In this document: piece after piece, positions 60,780 through 64,000 of the stretch
Layout of the letters: each line of letters starts with the position of its first letter
Position numbering within the stretch: position 1 is the stretch's first letter
Assembly: GCF_938039245.1 (NCBI RefSeq)
Contig: NZ_CALHVN010000065.1
Span: forward strand, 1 to 64,000
Direction of reading: 5' to 3'
Length of the DNA: 64,000 nt
From: an uncultured Campylobacter sp.
GTDB lineage: Bacteria > Campylobacterota > Campylobacteria > Campylobacterales > Campylobacteraceae
The notes under the pieces: generated by a model
Told to the model about the DNA's origin: nothing
Database searches by the model: none
The model's input: the letters and a program-made list of their open reading frames with translations, nothing else
Made by a program: the position numbers and the translations under genes

Positions 60780-62312
60780 ATGGGAAATGACATCTGGGGC
60801 GGCGAAACTAACCCCGCTTGCCTTGCGAATATCAAAAAAAAGGCAGTAAATTTAAACTCCCAAAAGCCGCTAGCTGCGGCACAGGAAAGCTCTGACCTAA
60901 AAGATGCGCAGCAAAGCTCGGGCGATGAAATTTTAAAAAGCTCGACCGGCGAAAATTATAACGATGAAATTTTAGGCGCAAATTTAGACCAAGCAGAAGC
61001 TGCCTCGTCACAAACGGGCTTCTCGGGCGCAAATTCCGGCACTTTTGGTAACTCGGGCGGCTCGAATTTCGGCAGCAGCCTGGGCGGCGCAAACGGAAGT
61101 TCAAATTTTACCGCGGCTAGCGGCAGCGTAAATTTTAATGTTTCAGGCAGTAGCGCAAATTTTGGCGGAAGCGTTGGCGGCGGAAATTTTAACGCAGACA
61201 ATGGCTCAAATTTTAATAACGGCGGCGGCAATTTAAAATTTAACGGCGGTGGTTCAAATTTTAACGGCGATTATGAGGGCGGATACACCGCCTCGTCCAA
61301 TATCGCGGCTAAGGCTTACGATATAAATAAGGCCTATGCGTTTTACGTCGTTTTGGGCGCTTTTGGAGCGCACCGCTTCTATCTTGGACGCATAGTCTCT
61401 GCTGTATTTCAGCTTTTAGGAGGGTTGGGGTTTATAATATGGGCAGTGCTTGCGGGGGCGTTTTTACTGATACAAAGCGATTTGTTTATCGAGATTATGG
61501 CTCAGCTACGCCCAGATTCCAATATTACCGCCTCGGATGTGCAGGAGGTAGCTGCAAATCTAAAAAATCCTTTTATGGTGTTTTCCCTGCCGAATGTGAT
61601 ATTTTTGATCTGGCTTATTAGCGATTTTTTTAAACTCGGCTCGATGGTTCGGGAGCAAAATGCGCGCCTAGGCTTGGGCGAAGTGGATTTCGTATATGAG
61701 CGGGACGATAGGAGCGCGGAGAGTCTATCAAATGCCAAAGTACCGCTTTACATCGCGCTTGGGTTAAATTTATTAAACGTTGCGGCGTATTATATTGATT
61801 CCGTCAAGGCGGAGGAAGTTGGCAATATCTCATTCATAGCTACCATCTGTTTTGCCGTGGGATTGTATTTCGCCTCCAGAAGCATGCGCTCAAAGAGGCT
61901 ACTTTTTAACTTCACGATATTTGGCGTATTTTGGTATTTAAACGCTCTGGTGCTTGTAGGACGCGTTTTTTTCGAAAATTCTATGCTGCTAACGGCTTTG
62001 GCTACCTTTTGTACCGCCGTTTTTTTGCCGTTTGCGCTTTTGGTTTGCAAGGAGCTTTCCGACTGCTCGGGCGAAAAAACCTATCTGCGAGCGTTTTACG
62101 TATTTGCACTGCTAAGCATCATAGATATCGCTTTAAGCGTGCTAAATTCCTCGCTTTATCTACTTGCATCCAATATTGGCTCGGTGATCACGGCGATATT
62201 CGGCATCGGCGCAGTTTATGGCACGACGGAATTTCGCGCCTCACGAAACAACTACGATCTGGCGCATCTTGGTATGCACGTAAGGCAGATGAATAACGAT
62301 CCTATGGACTGA
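60780..62312 (+). CDS. TM2-domain membrane protein with Gly/Asn/Ser/Phe-rich N-terminus
   Basis: 510 aa. Residues 1-170 are low complexity: after a polar start they carry many short NF/SNF and GG units (FGNSGGSNFGSSLGGANGSS, NFNNGGGNLKFNGGGSNFNG). A TM2 domain follows at about 180-235 (AYAFYVVLGAFGAHRFYLGR), then about six more helices to the C-terminus. TM2 domains have two helices with a conserved turn; their role is unknown. AAGGAGCTAGG ribosome site. The N-terminal part looks disordered and faces the cytoplasm if TM2 rules hold. Function unknown. Confidence 0.8.
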   Translation: MGNDIWGGETNPACLANIKKKAVNLNSQKPLAAAQESSDLKDAQQSSGDEILKSSTGENYNDEILGANLDQAEAASSQTGFSGANSGTFGNSGGSNFGSSLGGANGSSNFTAASGSVNFNVSGSSANFGGSVGGGNFNADNGSNFNNGGGNLKFNGGGSNFNGDYEGGYTASSNIAAKAYDINKAYAFYVVLGAFGAHRFYLGRIVSAVFQLLGGLGFIIWAVLAGAFLLIQSDLFIEIMAQLRPDSNITASDVQEVAANLKNPFMVFSLPNVIFLIWLISDFFKLGSMVREQNARLGLGEVDFVYERDDRSAESLSNAKVPLYIALGLNLLNVAAYYIDSVKAEEVGNISFIATICFAVGLYFASRSMRSKRLLFNFTIFGVFWYLNALVLVGRVFFENSMLLTALATFCTAVFLPFALLVCKELSDCSGEKTYLRAFYVFALLSIIDIALSVLNSSLYLLASNIGSVITAIFGIGAVYGTTEFRASRNNYDLAHLGMHVRQMNNDPMD

Positions 62313-62455
62313 TGCGGCTTGCTTTTGCGGCGGAGCTTGTCTTTAAATTTCGCCTAAATTCGGGGGGGCATAATTTTAAAATTTAATCAATATAAAAGAT
62401 AAATTTAAGCCATGTTGCTATATAATTTACTATATTTTTAAAAAAGGAGTTGAGA

Positions 62456-62836
62456 ATGACTTTTATGGAGTCGGTGCGAACTTGTCTGAAAGAAAACTAT
62501 TGTAACTTTGAGGGGCGCGCGCCGCGTTCAGAGTATTGGTGGTTCACATTATTTGGGGTACTTTTGGGAATAGTAACGTCGGTACTAGACGGCTTTTTAG
62601 GCACATATACCGTTACTAGTTCCGGCGAAACGATCGGTTTTATTAACTTAATCTTTTTGTTGGCAATGCTTTTGCCTTCTATCGCCGTAGCGGTAAGGCG
62701 CCTGCATGATACCGATAGAAGCGGCTGGTTTTATCTATTAAATCTTATCCCGCTAATAGGCTCGATCATACTGATCGTATTTTTCGTACAGCAAGGCACT
62801 AACGGACGCAACCGCTTTGGAGACGATCCGTTGTGA
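62456..62836 (+). CDS. DUF805 family membrane protein
   Basis: 126 aa from ATG 62456 with AAAAAGGAG upstream; a TTG two codons earlier is less likely. Typical DUF805: N-terminal NFEGRAPRSEYWWFTLFGVL, four helices, the loop VAVRRLHDTDRSGWFYLLNL, and C-terminal GTNGRNRFGDDP. Small inner-membrane protein of unknown function, often near TM2 or stress genes. Ends at a terminator. Confidence 0.92.
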   Translation: MTFMESVRTCLKENYCNFEGRAPRSEYWWFTLFGVLLGIVTSVLDGFLGTYTVTSSGETIGFINLIFLLAMLLPSIAVAVRRLHDTDRSGWFYLLNLIPLIGSIILIVFFVQQGTNGRNRFGDDPL

Positions 62837-62908
62837 CCTGCAAGCAGAGGCTCGATTTTTTAAACCGTAGCTTTTGCGCGTCTATCGCTTCACGAATAAC
62901 CTAAATTT

Positions 62909-62945
62909 AGGGCTAATTCCATTTTGGTTTAGCCCTTTATTTTAT
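62909..62945 (+). terminator. Terminator after the DUF805 gene
   Basis: AGGGCTAA (62909-62916), 12-base loop, TTAGCCCT (62929-62936), then TTATTTTA. The outer AAATTT adds weak pairing. Confidence 0.8.
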
Positions 62946-63006
62946 GAGTCGGTTTGGCTCAAAATATCCCTCATCGTTTAAATTTAGACCGCCGCGCAGA
63001 TTCAGA

Positions 63007-63491
63007 CTACAAAATTTTAATTCTATTGCCCTTTAATTTAACGAGCTTTGTAATCGCTGAGGAGACGTTTTGACGAGGCGCACCAAGTAGGCTTGCCAGC
63101 GTCATTATATTAAAGGGAAGCTCCACGATCTTATCGGCGTTTGCAATGTGATTTAAAAAATTTAAAATCCAGGTCTGGATTTTCGCAAAGACGATCTCTT
63201 TTATTAAAATCCGCTGCGAGTGGAGGTTTTTAATGAGCGCGTTTATGATCGAGCTTGCAAACTCATCTCCGAGCAGCTCGAAAAGCTCCGAGATATTGAT
63301 CTGCAGCGTCTCGCAGTCGCTTAAAATTTCAAGGCTCGTGTTTTTATCGAGGCAGACGTAGGCGCCGCTTTTTACGAAGCTAAAGATAAATTCTTTGCCG
63401 TTTTCGTAGCAGTTTAGCTTCGCTCTGCCGCGCAGCAGAATGATAAAATTTAAACTTCTGCGCGTAGATCACGTCGCCGCGTGCGTAGCTC
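63007..63491 (-). pseudogene. Broken Crp/Fnr-family transcription regulator
   Basis: On the minus strand a cyclic-nucleotide-binding-type domain reads ESYARGDVIYAQ in one frame, then shifts frame near 63455 and continues IILLRGRAKLNCYENGKEF. A helical linker and a C-terminal HTH (IMTLASLLGAPRQNVSSAIT) lead to TAG at 63007-63009. So there is one frameshift, and the first 20 or so residues with the start codon are missing: the reading runs straight into the 358-bp repeat at 63492. A sequencing error could explain the frameshift but not the missing start. FNR-type N-terminal cysteines cannot be judged because that part is lost. Confidence 0.75.
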
Positions 63492-63849
63492 TCGCGGCAA
63501 ATTTGAGTAAAGCTCAAATTCGACTCGGTTTGCCGCGCTCTAACTTCAAATTTTACTCTTTTAATATACAAAACCCGCTTCGTAATAAAATATAACGATG
63601 TAATTTTAAGCCGTAAATTTATAAAATTACATTAATAATTTTTCTTAAGGAAGTGCGATGAAAAGTTTTAAATTCGTTTTGGTCGCGGCCTGTGCGGCGG
63701 CGATAAGCCTAAACGCCGAGGTTTTAACAAAGACGACCGACATATCGCTAGACGGTAAAAAGGTCGGCAAGATCGAGGTTTTAACGCCGGTTGAGGTTGT
63801 CTCCAAAGACGGCGCAAAGGCTAAAATCAAGGTAAAAGGCGCCGTTTCG
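63492..63849 (+). repeat. 358-bp direct repeat, copy 2
   Basis: Counterpart of 60316-60673 with no gaps. It keeps the end hairpin CGCGGCAAA / TTTGCCGCG (63529-63537) and the ribosome site. Its left edge cuts the Crp/Fnr-like gene. Its right edge runs on smoothly into the coding region of the gene at 63658, so this is the original copy of the gene's 5' part. Confidence 0.9.
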
Positions 63850-64000
63850 GCAAACTACCTGGCTCAGATACAGCGAAGCGTCAAAAATGCCGAGATTTTT
63901 ACGGTTTTTGATGCCGAGAGCGAGGCGAATTTTAAGAAAATAAAAGAGGTCGAGGACGACTACGGCGAGCTTTGGTATGAGGTCGAGGGCACGTACGAAG
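63658..64000 (+). CDS. Secreted protein of unknown function (partial, runs off the window)
   Basis: At least 114 codons, open to the window edge. Signal peptide 1-20 (ending SLNA), then a small beta-rich region (EVLTKTTDISLDGKKVGKIE, LTPVEVVSKDGAKAKIKVKG) reminiscent of SH3-like or NigD-type strands, and after residue 64 ANYLAQIQRSVKNAEIFTVF. Exported. AAGGAAGTG ribosome site. Its first 64 codons are duplicated at 60482. No family recognised. Confidence 0.8.
   Translation, partial: MKSFKFVLVAACAAAISLNAEVLTKTTDISLDGKKVGKIEVLTPVEVVSKDGAKAKIKVKGAVSANYLAQIQRSVKNAEIFTVFDAESEANFKKIKEVEDDYGELWYEVEGTYE

Noticed and set aside
63455..63460. Programmed ribosomal frameshift in the Crp/Fnr-like gene
   Set aside because: There is no strong slippery heptamer with a following structure at the shift, and the gene also lacks its start, so decay is simpler.
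60316..63849. Insertion sequence or composite transposon
   Set aside because: No transposase or integrase is encoded between or near the repeats, and no short target-site duplications were seen at the edges.

Overview
The window looks like chromosomal DNA of a Campylobacter of the C. rectus / C. showae / C. curvus type. Evidence: an epsilonproteobacterial cytochrome bc1 with a di-haem cytochrome c subunit, a cbb3 oxidase operon (ccoNOQP), an FNT-family formate channel, a CadF-like OmpA protein, pyruvate:flavodoxin oxidoreductase, luxS, and codon use and spacers packed with the word AAATTT. The run hisZ / purA / fliJ-like / motE-like / DUF507 / carA / TauE-like / kinase-regulator pair / ccoNOQP / addB-addA / rplM-rpsI / cadF matches from memory the order in C. 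jejuni NCTC 11168 (about Cj1498c to Cj1478c), so the middle of the window is conserved core genome. Species is not determined.

Layout. 1-7.4 kb is accessory: a small HhH (ComEA-like) secreted protein, a 2.2 kb gene desert with decayed repeats, a tandem pair of secreted lipocalin-like repeat proteins, and a SUMF1-like protein. 7.5-13 kb: petABC (minus strand), a VOC-family protein and mnmG (minus strand). 13.5-24.2 kb: a ten-gene hydrogenase-4 / formate-hydrogenlyase type operon (hyfABCEFGHI, hyfJ/hycH-like, a tiny coupled ORF, hycI) followed by focA. 24.2-25.9 kb: an unusual structured spacer, a BON lipoprotein and selC (tRNA-Sec). 25.9-48.3 kb: the conserved core run. 48.3-60.3 kb: mscS, a HAD phosphatase, nifJ, a deoxyinosine glycosylase, a MORN protein, an Asp/Glu racemase, a DUF2325-unknown-flavodoxin cluster and luxS. 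60.3-64 kb: a rearranged region with a 358 bp direct repeat (copies 3,176 bp apart) that duplicates the 5' part of a secreted-protein gene, surrounds TM2 and DUF805 membrane protein genes, and abuts a broken Crp/Fnr-family regulator.

How genes fit together. Much of the window is anaerobic and microaerobic energy metabolism. Formate enters or leaves through FocA. The Hyf complex couples a NiFe hydrogenase to complex-I-like membrane subunits. selC supplies the tRNA that a selenocysteine formate dehydrogenase (not in the window) would need. NifJ reduces flavodoxin (FldA, 4.6 kb away), and bc1 plus cbb3 form the respiratory chain to oxygen.

I found no CRISPR array, prophage, insertion sequence or clear defence system. 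The most unusual places are the 60.3-63.9 kb mosaic, the structured element after focA, the two tiny coupled ORFs in the hyf and cco operons, and the tandem lipocalin-like pair. Everything was read by eye; no homology search or folding program was run.
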